Shown: positions 1 to 7,719 of the stretch, piece by piece
Layout of the letters: every line of letters begins with the position of its first letter
How positions within the stretch are numbered: the first letter of the stretch is position 1
DNA from: Synergistaceae bacterium OttesenSCG-928-D05
GTDB lineage: Bacteria > Synergistota > Synergistia > Synergistales > Synergistaceae
Assembly: GCA_030266985.1 (NCBI GenBank)
Contig: JAJDJB010000009.1
Span: 1-48,036, forward strand
Length of the DNA: 48,036 bases
Direction of reading: 5' to 3'
Notes under the pieces: model-generated
Database searches by the model: none
The model's input: only the letters and a program-made list of their open reading frames with translations
Told to the model about the DNA's origin: nothing
Translations under genes and position numbers: made by a program

Positions 1-576
1 CCACTTTCACATTCAAGCGAGAGGTTTTTCAAGGATACAATACACCATTTTGCATTGTATAGAGCTGGCTCTATTGACAATAGAGTTTTAACCTTTCATC
101 CTAACTATCAAACTCCTCAGCTTCGCGACCCAGAAAAGGCATATCAAGCCTTTAGTGAAACGATTTCTTCTTATGATGAAAATAGAGAGATTGAACTTGT
201 AAAGATGATTGGGAATCCCCAAAAAACTCTGTGCAATTGTTTATGGTTTTTGATGGAGAAGCGGAATTGGAAATATTCCGAGACTTTTAGTAGTGAAACT
301 GGATTGCATAAGAACTACCACGGAAAAATTAAAAATAATAACTACAACAACATGACCACTAATGTACTGATGGCCATTTGTGTGGGGATGAAGATAAATC
401 TTAGAATAACTGAAAAGTTGTTTGATAAATCTAAAAATAAGATCGACTATTATAACGACCCCGATAAAACTTACATTCGCATAATGAAAACCATGCCAGC
501 ACTCTCTCTTGATGATTTTAATGGTATTCTGCAACGGTGTAACGTTAAAGAATTGGGCACTGAAATAAAAGAATAA
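1..576 (+). CDS. 5'-truncated helix-turn-helix-like protein (C-terminal part)
   Basis: The frame is open back to base 1, so the gene almost certainly begins outside the window; the first possible internal start is a TTG at 55. About 190 residues are visible. The segment with MEKRNWKYSETFSSETGL followed by a Lys/Asn-rich turn and a VLMAICVGM helix has the rhythm of a Cro/C1-type helix-turn-helix, and a later stretch ending near LSLDDFNGIL resembles the C-terminal part of HTH proteins found on Firmicutes mobile elements, sometimes fused to ImmA/IrrE-type peptidases. I cannot see a peptidase motif because the N-terminus is missing. Base composition is clearly AT-richer than the rest of the window, and the gene sits directly upstream of a broken IS256 element, so horizontal origin is likely. 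The family assignment is inference from pattern only. Confidence 0.55.
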   Translation, partial: PLSHSSERFFKDTIHHFALYRAGSIDNRVLTFHPNYQTPQLRDPEKAYQAFSETISSYDENREIELVKMIGNPQKTLCNCLWFLMEKRNWKYSETFSSETGLHKNYHGKIKNNNYNNMTTNVLMAICVGMKINLRITEKLFDKSKNKIDYYNDPDKTYIRIMKTMPALSLDDFNGILQRCNVKELGTEIKE

Positions 577-664
577 ATTCATTAACTCATTGAGTTGGAT
601 TTGGATAAGGTAAGATAAGTTGCGCAAAAAGAGAAAGAGCTAGAAAAGGAGGACATGGAAGAGA

Positions 665-1781
665 CCGTCTGGTAAGATTTTAAGTTGTCCAGACCCAAAA
701 CCCACAGGGAGGTATCTTTCATGTCCAGGAAAATTATACAGTTGAATGAAGTGGCAATAAAGCAGGAATTAAAAGAACTTGTCCGCAGCAGTGTTGAAGA
801 GACACTGAACGAGCTTCTCGACCGTGAAGCTACCGAATTACTGAAAGCAGAAAAACACCAGCGAACGGCAGAGCGTGAAGGCTATCGTGCAGGACATTAC
901 GAGCGCAACTTAATGACGACGTCGGGAGATGTCACGCTTCAGGTGCCAAAACTGAAAGGCGTCACATTTGAGACCGCAATTATAGAACGCTACCGCCGCC
1001 GAGAAAGTTCTGTAGAAGAAGCGATAGTGGAAATGTATCTCGCAGGGGTATCAGTCCGGCGAGTTGAAGACATAACCGAGGCACTTTGGGGATCGCGCAT
1101 ATCAGCTGGTACAGTGAGTGAACTGAACCAGAAGGTGTATATCCATATAGATGCCTGGCGTGAGCGTTCTCTGCAGGGAGAGTATGCATATGTATATCTG
1201 GACGGGATTTATCTCAAGCGTAACTGGGGAGGCACATACGAAAACGTTGCGATATTGGTTGCCGTGGGAGTAAACCAGGATGGTTACCGAGAAGTGCTGG
1301 GTGCGTCCGAAGGGATGAAAGAAGATAAAGAGAGTTGGCTTGGATTTCTGAGGCATTTAAGTGAAAGAGGTTTAAAGTCTCCGCGACTTTTCATAGGAGA
1401 CCACTGCGTTGGTATGTTGGAAGCAATTACCGCAATGTATCCGACGGCGAAGTACCAGCGTTGTACTGTACATTTCTATCGGAACATGTTTTCGGTAACA
1501 CCGCGCAGCAAGTTAAAAACAGTAGCGGCGATGCTAAAGGCGATTCACGCGCAGGAAGATAAAGAAGCCGCACGGGAGAAAGCGCGGCAGATATCGCTAA
1601 AGCTGCGAGAGATGAAGCTGAAAGAAGCAGCGGATAAGCTAGAGCAAGGTATAGAGGAAACGCTGACGTATATGGATTTTCCGACAGAGCACTGGTCAAA
1701 AATCCGTACCAATAACGTGATTGAGCGTTTAAACCGAGAGATACGCCGCAGGACGCGTGTGGTGGGGACGTTTCCAGACGG
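665..1781 (+). mobile_element. IS256-family insertion sequence remnant
   Basis: The stretch contains a transposase of the IS256 (Mutator-like) family and a short possible terminal inverted match, CCGTCTGG at 665-672 and CCAGACGG at 1774-1781. The right-hand copy lies inside the codons for the conserved TFPDG motif, so it may be chance or may be the point where recombination removed the true right end. A second local inverted pair, GTCTGG at 667-672 and CCAGAC at 689-694, lies in the left end. No target-site duplication could be recognised, and about 30 transposase codons are missing on the right, so the element is probably immobile. Confidence 0.5.
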
Positions 1782-1791
1782 CCGTGTATGA
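721..1791 (+). pseudogene. IS256-family transposase, C-terminally truncated
   Basis: The start is the ATG at 721, which has a GGGAGG ribosome-binding site at 707-712; an upstream TTG at 685 has none. The product is about 356 residues against roughly 390-410 in the family. It shows the typical order: an N-terminal DNA-binding region with GHYERNLMTTSGDVTLQVPK, a DDE-fold start at YLDGIYLK, the second acidic residue in FIGDHCVGMLEAI, a QRCTVHFYRN motif, and the third catalytic Glu in TNNVIERLNREIRRRTR. The reading frame then reaches VGTFPDG and stops three codons later, where relatives continue for about 30 residues. The codons after TFPDG belong in a different frame to a foreign gene tail. I read this as a rearrangement that fused the transposase to another gene's 3' end. 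Confidence 0.9.
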
Positions 1792-1918
1792 AGAAGCAAA
1801 GCCAAACGGACAGTGGCTAAAATCTATTGTTTTCAAGCTCCCTATCATTCAAGAGGACATGAGTATAGGTTTGGACAACGATACTCATGTGGAATGTGTG
1901 GTTGAGCTTGTATTATAA
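1781..1918 (+). pseudogene. Orphan 3' fragment of an unidentified gene
   Basis: One base out of register with the transposase frame, the sequence is open for 45 codons from the break at about 1781 to a TAA at 1916-1918. The peptide contains PNGQWLKSIVFKLPI and ends DNDTHVECVVELVL. It has no start codon context of its own before the junction, so it looks like the surviving tail of a gene whose 5' part was lost when the IS256 element recombined. The THVExVVxL ending loosely recalls the C-termini of Firmicutes RlmD-like rRNA uracil methyltransferases, but this is too short to assign. The stop codon overlaps the ribosome-binding site of the following gene. Confidence 0.4.
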
Positions 1919-1930
1919 GGAAGAAAACAG

Positions 1931-3103
1931 ATGACGCTCGCGATCTCCAAAGAACAGGCGCGCAAATTCCTGATTCGGTATCACCATCTGACGAGCGCAA
2001 CGGAACTGAAAAACGACGCGGACATTCTCGCCTTCGTAAAGAAAGTCGGGTGCCTGCAATTCGACCCGCTTGACGCAGTGGGCAAAAATCCGGATTTGGT
2101 TCTCCAGTCACGCGCGCCGCACTACCGCAAAGGCGCGCTCTACCCGTTGATATACGAGCAGAAGGCGCTCATTGACGTATGGGATAAAAACATGTCAATC
2201 TGCCGCATCGAAGACTGGCCCTATTTTTCCAGAAACCGTGCCAACGTGCGGCCCAAGCTTAAAAAATTGAAAAAAGGCGCGACGCGCGTTCGGGAATATT
2301 TAGAGAAAAACGAGTCCGCCTGTTCCTCCGATTTCGATCTGAACGAAACGGTGGAGTGGCACTGGAGTAAGGCGCGCCTTTCTACGCTGGCACTTGAGTA
2401 TATGAACTACGCCGGAGAGATTGTCGTCTGCAATAAAAAGGGCACGCGGTGCTATTTCACGCTTGCGGAGAATTTTATTCCAGCGGATATCCTCTCCGCC
2501 CACGACCCAAACGTTTCCGACGCAGACTATGACGCGTGGATCGTGCTGCGGCGCATTAACAGCATCGGAATGCTCTGGAACCGCGGCGGGGACGCGTGGC
2601 TTGGTCTTCAGAATTTCAAGAGCATGAACCCCGAGCGTGGCTTTGCCGCGCTGCTCGAGGCGGAGCGCATAGAACCAATAAACGTCGAGGGCGTCGATTT
2701 CCCGCTCTATATCGCAAAGGAAAATGTGCCGCTTCTTCAGGAATCCCAGAAAGAACCAGACGACCGAGATGAAATCCGCATCCTAGCCCCGCTCGACAAT
2801 TTGATCTGGGCACGTCGCCTAATAGAAGAACTTTTTCATTTCTACTATCGCTGGGAGGTATACGTCCCAGCGGACAAACGCCAGTACGGTTATTACGTTC
2901 TGCCGATTCTGTACGGCAGCCGCTTTATCGGCAGGATCGAAATGAAGACAGACAAAGCAAACGATTCTCTGCTCGTGCAAAATTTCTGGTGGGAAGAAAA
3001 AACAGGCGCGAAACAAAAAATTCGCAGCACGCTAAAAAAAGCGCTGAAACGCTTCGCCGCTTATAATCTATGTAAGAACATCGTCTATGAAACAGAGATT
3101 TAA
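1931..3103 (+). CDS. YcaQ-family winged-helix DNA glycosylase
   Basis: The product of 390 residues matches the HTH_42/YcaQ family of winged-helix proteins, which includes the interstrand-crosslink glycosylases YcaQ and AlkZ. The catalytic region is visible near the N-terminus as CLQFDPLDAVGKNPDLVL. The Gln43-Phe44-Asp45 triad corresponds to the Q-hydrophobic-D motif of YcaQ rather than the QxQ of AlkZ. Three winged-helix modules would follow, ending in a C-terminal WEVYVP...RQYGYYVLPILYG segment typical of the family. The expected role is unhooking of alkylated or crosslinked purines in base-excision repair. The start ATG follows AAGGAAG at 1917-1923. Placed just after a mobile-element scar and upstream of a DJ-1 protein, it may be part of a damage-response group. 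Family assignment is firm; substrate is inferred. Confidence 0.85.
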   Translation: MTLAISKEQARKFLIRYHHLTSATELKNDADILAFVKKVGCLQFDPLDAVGKNPDLVLQSRAPHYRKGALYPLIYEQKALIDVWDKNMSICRIEDWPYFSRNRANVRPKLKKLKKGATRVREYLEKNESACSSDFDLNETVEWHWSKARLSTLALEYMNYAGEIVVCNKKGTRCYFTLAENFIPADILSAHDPNVSDADYDAWIVLRRINSIGMLWNRGGDAWLGLQNFKSMNPERGFAALLEAERIEPINVEGVDFPLYIAKENVPLLQESQKEPDDRDEIRILAPLDNLIWARRLIEELFHFYYRWEVYVPADKRQYGYYVLPILYGSRFIGRIEMKTDKANDSLLVQNFWWEEKTGAKQKIRSTLKKALKRFAAYNLCKNIVYETEI

Positions 3104-3133
3104 AAACGAAATATTCCGGAAAGGATGCCGACC

Positions 3134-3769
3134 ATGAAAAAAATCCTTCTGTTCGTACCCAAAGGCTTCGAAATCCTGGAATTCGCGTCGCTTGTCGATG
3201 TGATGGGGTGGGCGAAGACCGAGTGCGCCTTGCCTGTCGACCTCACAACGTGCGGATTCACAAAGCAAGTTAAAAGCGCGTTCGGCGTGGAGGTTACCGT
3301 CGATACGCTGTTCGAGGAAATCAGCGCGAACGATTACGACGCGCTCGCGATTCCGGGCGGTTTCGAGGTGTTCGGATTCTACGAACACGTTTACGACGAA
3401 CGTTTGCTCGACCTGATCCGCCGGTTCGACGCGGAGAAAAAGATCATCGCTTCAATCTGCGTCGGTTCGCTGCCAATCGCAAAAAGCGGCGTTCTAAAAC
3501 GACGCAGAGCCACGACCTTCAAATCCGACGACGGTCTGCGCAAAGGACAGCTCCGTGACTTCGGCGCCCTGGTACAGAAAGAACACGTAGTCGTGGACAA
3601 TAATGTCATTTCTTCCGACGGTCCCGACACCGCACAGGCCGTAGCCTTCAAGCTTCTTGAGCTGCTCACGTCTCCGAAGGACGCACGCCGCGTGCAAGCC
3701 GCAATGGGCTTTGAAACGGAAAACGCGCAGGGCGATTTTTTCGTCAGCTTCTTTAAAAACAACGGCTGA
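3134..3769 (+). CDS. DJ-1/PfpI family protein
   Basis: The protein of 211 residues has the DJ-1/PfpI fold signature: MKKILLFVPKGFEILEF at the N-terminus with the acidic residue that supports the nucleophile, ALAIPGGFE in the middle, and the nucleophile elbow IASICVGSLPIAKSGVL with Cys109. Family members act as deglycases or glyoxalases, peptidases or chaperones. The sequence does not distinguish these, although a methylglyoxal synthase gene a few kilobases away would fit a carbonyl-stress role. I chose the ATG at 3134 because the GGAAAGG ribosome-binding site at 3118-3124 directly abuts the in-frame ATG at 3125 and is properly spaced from 3134. It lies 30 bp after the YcaQ gene and is probably cotranscribed with it. 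Confidence 0.85.
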   Translation: MKKILLFVPKGFEILEFASLVDVMGWAKTECALPVDLTTCGFTKQVKSAFGVEVTVDTLFEEISANDYDALAIPGGFEVFGFYEHVYDERLLDLIRRFDAEKKIIASICVGSLPIAKSGVLKRRRATTFKSDDGLRKGQLRDFGALVQKEHVVVDNNVISSDGPDTAQAVAFKLLELLTSPKDARRVQAAMGFETENAQGDFFVSFFKNNG

Positions 3770-3892
3770 TTCAGCGGCGGGGCGCACACGTTTCCCTGCC
3801 GCTCGTTATTTCTAAGATTTCCACCCGCCTATTTCCGAAGTAAAACCGGATAATTCATTATATTTGCCTATCCATCTCTTCATGAAAGTCCG

Positions 3893-3921
3893 TAACAAAT
3901 CGAAGCGGCGCTCCTTATAAT
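3893..3921 (+). promoter_or_regulatory. Possible promoter upstream of the CDGSH gene
   Basis: A perfect TATAAT at 3916-3921 lies 17 bases after a weak TAACAA box at 3893-3898. This would start transcription about 80 bases before the CDGSH gene. Only the -10 box is convincing. Confidence 0.4.
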
Positions 3922-4006
3922 GTGTGCTATCAGGTACACCACAGTTTTGCATTGCATAAGCGCCACGTTTAAATTTGCCTTAAAAATGGACGGGAGGAAA
4001 TACAAA

Positions 4007-4687
4007 ATGTCAGAGAAGAAGATTAAAATATTGGAAAACGGCCCCTACGAAGTCACTGGCGGCGTTCCGATCAAGGAAAAGATCATCACGGCTGAGGGAC
4101 ATGTGAACGAATGGAAGGACGGCAGAACGTTTCCCGTCGAGGATGAAGTGCATCTTTGCCGCTGCGGTCGCTCGAAGAACGCGCCTTTCTGCGACGGCTC
4201 GCATATCGAGGCGGGTTTTGACGGCACCGAGACCGCGTCAAAAGAAAAGTATGCGGAGCGCGCCGCCTGGCAGGAGGGGGAGGGGATCAGCCTTCTCGAC
4301 GACGACCGCTGCGCGTTCGCGAGATTCTGCCACAGGGAACACGGCGACGTCTGGACGCTGACGGACAAATCGGGCAACCCTCAGCTCCGCGAAGAGGCGA
4401 TCGAAGGCGCGTGCGCGTGTCCCGCGGGGCGACTGACCTCTGTCGACAAGGACGGCACCCTGATCGAACCGAAACTTGAGCAGGAGATCGTTATCATCCA
4501 GGACCCGCAGAAGGGCGTCAGCGCCGGACTTTTCGTAAAGGGCGGCATCCCGCTCCAGGGTGCGGACGGAAAAATGTACGAAACAAGGAACCGTTACACG
4601 CTCTGCCGCTGCGGCGAGTCCCAAAATAAACCGTTCTGCGACGCGTCGCACGTGCCTGCGGAATATGACGACCATATGAAACATTAG
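4007..4687 (+). CDS. CDGSH iron-sulfur protein with two CDGSH modules and a central Fe-S domain
   Basis: The 226-residue protein has two CDGSH zinc-finger-like modules that each bind a 2Fe-2S cluster through three Cys and one His: Cys51, Cys53, Cys62 and His66 in CRCGRSKNAPFCDGSH, and Cys200, Cys202, Cys211 and His215 in CRCGESQNKPFCDASH. Between them, Cys102, Cys108, Cys136 and Cys138 (RCAFARFC and ACACPAG) fit the divergent ferredoxin-like domain common in bacterial CDGSH proteins. Such proteins are thought to handle redox signalling or electron transfer; the exact partner is unknown. The start is the ATG at 4007 with a GGGAGG site about 12 bases upstream; the open frame extends further upstream without a good start. 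It is a single-gene unit closed by a strong terminator. Confidence 0.88.
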   Translation: MSEKKIKILENGPYEVTGGVPIKEKIITAEGHVNEWKDGRTFPVEDEVHLCRCGRSKNAPFCDGSHIEAGFDGTETASKEKYAERAAWQEGEGISLLDDDRCAFARFCHREHGDVWTLTDKSGNPQLREEAIEGACACPAGRLTSVDKDGTLIEPKLEQEIVIIQDPQKGVSAGLFVKGGIPLQGADGKMYETRNRYTLCRCGESQNKPFCDASHVPAEYDDHMKH

Positions 4688-4732
4688 AATAAATTTCCTG
4701 CCGCGCATCACAACGCAGGATAGAAAAAATCA

Positions 4733-4760
4733 CAGGCTCCCGTGCGGGGCCTGTTTTTTT
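4733..4760 (+). terminator. Intrinsic terminator after the CDGSH gene
   Basis: CAGGC and CCC (with one bulged T) pair with GGG and GCCTG around a GTGC loop, followed by seven T residues. Confidence 0.9.
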
Positions 4761-4896
4761 ATTCCTTATATGACGCTCCGGGCGCCGGCGCACTCCCACT
4801 ATACATACGTTTGCAAGAACCCCGTAAAGCCACACACGTACGCTTTTCTGCTATGATTATTTGGCGTGATGCGAATCTTTCGAAGCGGGTGGGAAT

Positions 4897-6036
4897 GTGC
4901 GGCTGATTTTTCTCGGTTTTATCTCCATGATCGTTCTTTTAAACGCATATGTCTGCGCGAGATACACGGCGCTTGTGGTTGCGGCAGGTATCCCGATTTG
5001 GCTTTTCCGCACCGTTTATGCCCTTTTCGTATTTTCGTTTTTTTCGTCGATCTTCTTTCAGGATGCGCTCCTGGTACATCCGCGTCTGAACGACGCAGTG
5101 ACTTTTGTGCTGACGATTTATCTGGGTATTTTTATTTTTTCTTTCGCGGGATTCTTTATCGCCGACGCAACCAGGCTTTTAGGGAAATTTTTACCCGTTT
5201 CCGGTGCGCTGAGGTCGAGTCTTCAGAAACTATACGCGCACGGCCTTGTCGTGCTTGCGGTCGCGATCGTTCTGACCTGTTACGGCATGTGGAACGCGAA
5301 ACAGGTGCATGTGAAAGAATACGCCGTCACGATCGCCAAACATGCTCCAATCGAACGCCTTGATCTTTTGCTTCTCTCCGACCTCCACCTGGGCACTGCG
5401 ATTCGGGAAAAAGAGCTGGGCGAGATTGTGCGGCGCGCCAACGCGCTTTCGCCCGACGTCGTCTGTATCGCGGGGGATCTGTTCGACCACGCGACGACGC
5501 GCGCTCTTATGGAAAGCGCAGCGCATTCGCTCGGCGAACTCAAATCGAAGTACGGCGTTTATTTTGTCTTCGGCAACCACGAATATTATCTGGGCGACGA
5601 GCGCGAAGCGGTGAAGGGAATTATAGCGAGCGGGGTAGCGGTCCTGGCGGATGAAAGCGTCATCATCGGCGACGGGGTTTACATCTTGGGCCGCAAGGAC
5701 GCGACGGACACGCGCCGTCTTCAGATTCCGGACCTTCTGCGCGCGGAAGAGATCGATATTACAAAACCTGTAATCCTGCTCGACCATCAGCCGCGCGACT
5801 TGAAAACCGCCGAAGCGGCGGATGTTGACCTAATGCTTTCGGGGCATACGCACGCGGGGCAGATCACGCCGTTCGACCTTTTGACGGGCTTGTTCAATGA
5901 AATGCTGTATGGCATACGCCGCAGCGGGAATTTTCACGCAATCGTGTCGTCGGGAACGGGCGTATGGCGATTTCCAATCCGCGTCGGCAGCCGAAATGAA
6001 ATGGTCCTGATCCGCATAACATTCAAGAAAGATTAA
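4897..6036 (+). CDS. Membrane-anchored metallophosphoesterase (YkuE-like)
   Basis: The protein of 379 residues begins with about four hydrophobic segments over the first 140 residues (for example WLFRTVYALFVFSFFSSIFF), followed by a calcineurin-like phosphoesterase domain. Metal-binding motifs are present in order: LSDLHLG, AGDLFDH, FGNHEYY, and SGHTHAGQ. This layout is that of YkuE/YpbG-type enzymes whose catalytic domain is tethered to the membrane; known relatives act on phospholipid or nucleotide-linked substrates, but the substrate here is unknown. The chosen start is a GTG at 4897 with a purine-rich GGGTGGG very close upstream, so the exact start is uncertain; an ATG at codon 11 is possible. 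The gene stands alone between the terminators at 4733 and 6054. Confidence 0.85.
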   Translation: MRLIFLGFISMIVLLNAYVCARYTALVVAAGIPIWLFRTVYALFVFSFFSSIFFQDALLVHPRLNDAVTFVLTIYLGIFIFSFAGFFIADATRLLGKFLPVSGALRSSLQKLYAHGLVVLAVAIVLTCYGMWNAKQVHVKEYAVTIAKHAPIERLDLLLLSDLHLGTAIREKELGEIVRRANALSPDVVCIAGDLFDHATTRALMESAAHSLGELKSKYGVYFVFGNHEYYLGDEREAVKGIIASGVAVLADESVIIGDGVYILGRKDATDTRRLQIPDLLRAEEIDITKPVILLDHQPRDLKTAEAADVDLMLSGHTHAGQITPFDLLTGLFNEMLYGIRRSGNFHAIVSSGTGVWRFPIRVGSRNEMVLIRITFKKD

Positions 6037-6053
6037 CGCTTTCGCCGCGCAAT

Positions 6054-6083
6054 AAAAAACGTCCCCGAAGCCTTCGGGAACGT
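6054..6083 (-). terminator. Terminator for the LolA-like gene, possibly shared
   Basis: CCCGAA at 6064-6069 pairs with TTCGGG at 6073-6078, extended by ACGT at 6059-6062 with ACGT at 6080-6083 across one mismatch. Read on the minus strand the hairpin is followed by six T residues. On the plus strand the T run is shorter (6088-6091), so it may also slow transcription from the phosphoesterase gene. Confidence 0.75.
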
Positions 6084-6108
6084 CGTCTTTTCGCCAGATA
6101 AAAAGCGA

Positions 6109-6747
6109 CTAAATATCTTTTATTTCTTTATACCACGCAGGCACGACAAACGTCCGGTCACTGATCTCGTTGCCGTAGGCGAAAATTTCAAGCATCTCGT
6201 CGCCGGTTTTCCAGTAACGCCACTCGTAGGTAAGAGGGTCGTAATAGAATGTCCGCGGGCCTTTGTCGCCAAAATCCATCTCCTCGTAGTAATGAGGTTT
6301 TCCTTTGATCTCTTCTGTGCCGCAGGAAATCAGGCAGGCGGCAGAATCCGGCGTACTCGGAAGGTCGACTGGAGGCCCGAGCTGCAGTTTTTTGCCCGCG
6401 CCGATTTCCCGCCGTACAAAAATCGCCTCATCGTGCATCATGACGCACATCTCTGCGCCAACCGTCAGGATACTGAGATGATGACTTTTGGCTGCGAGGT
6501 CAACGCGCCGCGTCTCGGAATCTTTTACAAAAAGCGTGACTTCCGTCGTTTCTTCGCCCATACCAAGGTCGATTTTCGTGCTGTATTTGATCGTCACCGG
6601 GTGCTTCGCAGTATTCAAAGTGTCGAACCACAAATTCATGCTGCGCTCACCGGCGGGCAATTCGTCCGCAAACGCGTCGGCGATAAAGGAAAAGAAAAAG
6701 CAGATGATCAAAAGCGCGACAAAAATAGCTGCAAGTGTTTTTTTCAT
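6109..6747 (-). CDS. Exported hypothetical protein, possibly LolA-like
   Basis: The 212-residue product has a clear signal peptide, MKKTLAAIFVALLIICFFF followed by a small-residue AFA-D cleavage site near residue 28. The mature part alternates short beta-strand segments with charged turns (TIKYSTKIDLG, TLFVKDSETRRVDL, ISDRTFVVP), which resembles the half-barrel LolA/LolB or outer-membrane lipoprotein-sorting fold. No lipobox Cys is present at the cleavage site, so a soluble periplasmic protein is more likely than a lipoprotein. I do not recognise a named family. It is monocistronic, opposite in direction to its neighbours, and lies between an extended -10 promoter and its own terminator. Confidence 0.65.
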   Translation of the reverse strand: MKKTLAAIFVALLIICFFFSFIADAFADELPAGERSMNLWFDTLNTAKHPVTIKYSTKIDLGMGEETTEVTLFVKDSETRRVDLAAKSHHLSILTVGAEMCVMMHDEAIFVRREIGAGKKLQLGPPVDLPSTPDSAACLISCGTEEIKGKPHYYEEMDFGDKGPRTFYYDPLTYEWRYWKTGDEMLEIFAYGNEISDRTFVVPAWYKEIKDI

Positions 6748-6805
6748 GGATGAAAACCTCGCTTTTAAATATGACGTGGGTGAAAATTAAAAACGCCGTG
6801 AGATT

Positions 6806-6814
6806 AGTATATCA
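6806..6814 (-). promoter_or_regulatory. Extended -10 promoter for the LolA-like gene
   Basis: On the minus strand the sequence TGATATACT forms an extended -10 element about 60 bases before the start codon. No good -35 box is seen, as is usual for extended -10 promoters. Confidence 0.5.
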
Positions 6815-6926
6815 CGCTTCATAATATTTATTGCGCTCCTGCGGGGCAGCGGTCTTCGCGCGGCGCGGCACAAAATACCCCCCCTGGCGAATCCGTGAAA
6901 AGATGACGCAAAAAGCAGAAAGCACC

Positions 6927-6955
6927 TTGTAAAGTACTCGATTCCGTGGTAACCT
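6927..6955 (+). promoter_or_regulatory. Probable promoter of the tRNA-Gly gene
   Basis: TTGTAA at 6927-6932 and TAACCT at 6950-6955 are separated by 17 bases. The predicted start lies about 10 bases before the mature tRNA. Confidence 0.5.
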
Positions 6956-6971
6956 TTATTTCGTCATTTTC

Positions 6972-7047
6972 GCGGATATAGCTCAGTTGGTAGAGCATCA
7001 GCTTCCCAAGCTGAGGGTCGCGGGTTCGAATCCCGTTGTCCGCTCCA
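6972..7047 (+). tRNA. tRNA-Gly (CCC anticodon), CCA encoded
   Basis: The cloverleaf is complete: acceptor GCGGATA pairs with TGTCCGC, the D-arm is GCTC/GAGC, the anticodon stem TCAGC/GCTGA encloses loop TTCCCAA with anticodon CCC, and the T-arm has GCGGG-TTCGAAT-CCCGT with one wobble. The discriminator base is T at 7044, and the CCA end is encoded at 7045-7047. The gene is single, has its own promoter-like boxes and is followed at once by a strong terminator. Antisense reading of the gene creates familiar spurious open frames that are not proteins. Confidence 0.97.
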
Positions 7048-7054
7048 AAAGTAA

Positions 7055-7085
7055 AGCCCCCGGGCACAGCCCGGGGCGCTTTTTA
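7055..7085 (+). terminator. Terminator of the tRNA-Gly unit
   Basis: CCCCGGGC at 7058-7065 pairs with GCCCGGGG at 7069-7076 around ACA, extended by AGC/GCT, and is followed by a T run. Confidence 0.93.
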
Positions 7086-7365
7086 TACAGAGCACTCTTA
7101 ACAAAGCGAAAAACGGGCGTAATGCTGTCTGAAAAAGTACGTATCTTTTGGAACGTAAGGATTGCCGATTCTTCATGCGCGAAAATTCGGCACAAAATGC
7201 TCTGCATGCGCGCTGCAACTCAATTTTATCTCCTCAGTAATTTTTTTATATAGAAAATCCGTTGCGTAATATGCATATGACTCTGGTAATAGTATTCGCA
7301 TAGAGTGCGGGACACAGACATGATATCTTACATGTAGAAATTAATTATGAAAAGGGGGCGTACCC
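7086..7365. other. Intergenic region, no gene seen
   Basis: Between the tRNA terminator and the cupin gene I see no credible protein or RNA gene. The last 110 bases are AT-rich and probably carry the cupin promoter, but no box pair is convincing. Confidence 0.6.
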
Positions 7366-7719
7366 ATGAGTTACATCAGGCATCTGCCAATCGAAAAAGC
7401 GTTTGAGTTGGGGGACGAGGTTGCATATCTGCCGGGTCAGGTCGTGAGCAAAACGGTTGCGCAAAACGAAGCGCTCAGCATAACGATTTTTGCGTTCGAC
7501 AAAGAAGAAGAGATCAGTACGCACGCATCTCACGGAGATGCGCTCGTGATGGTACTGGATGGCAAGGCACGTATTACGATCGACGGAAAGGCATACGTTG
7601 TCGAAGCGGGGCAGAGTATTTTGATGCCCGCAGGCAAACCGCACGCGCTTTTCGCGCTTGAATCGTTCAAGATGATGCTCACCGTCGTGTTTCCGGAAGA
7701 AAAACGCGCGAAAAAATGA
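7366..7719 (+). CDS. Small cupin-domain protein
   Basis: The 117-residue protein is a single cupin barrel. Motif 1 is represented by ISTHASHGDALVMVLDGKARI, in which the two His and the acidic positions are recognisable, and motif 2 by the PAGKPHALFAL segment with its His. The N-terminal SITIFAFDKEEEI strand pair is typical of small cupin_2 proteins that bind a divalent metal. Substrate cannot be told from sequence. The start ATG follows AAAAGGGGG. The gene overlaps the next by four bases (ATGA at 7716-7719), so the two are translationally coupled and probably work together in one small operon. Confidence 0.88.
   Translation: MSYIRHLPIEKAFELGDEVAYLPGQVVSKTVAQNEALSITIFAFDKEEEISTHASHGDALVMVLDGKARITIDGKAYVVEAGQSILMPAGKPHALFALESFKMMLTVVFPEEKRAKK

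Noticed and set aside
6828-7218. Short proteins with RDSNPRPSAWEADALPTELYP-like ends around the tRNA
   Set aside because: These are the well-known spurious translations of tRNA genes read in antisense, not real genes.
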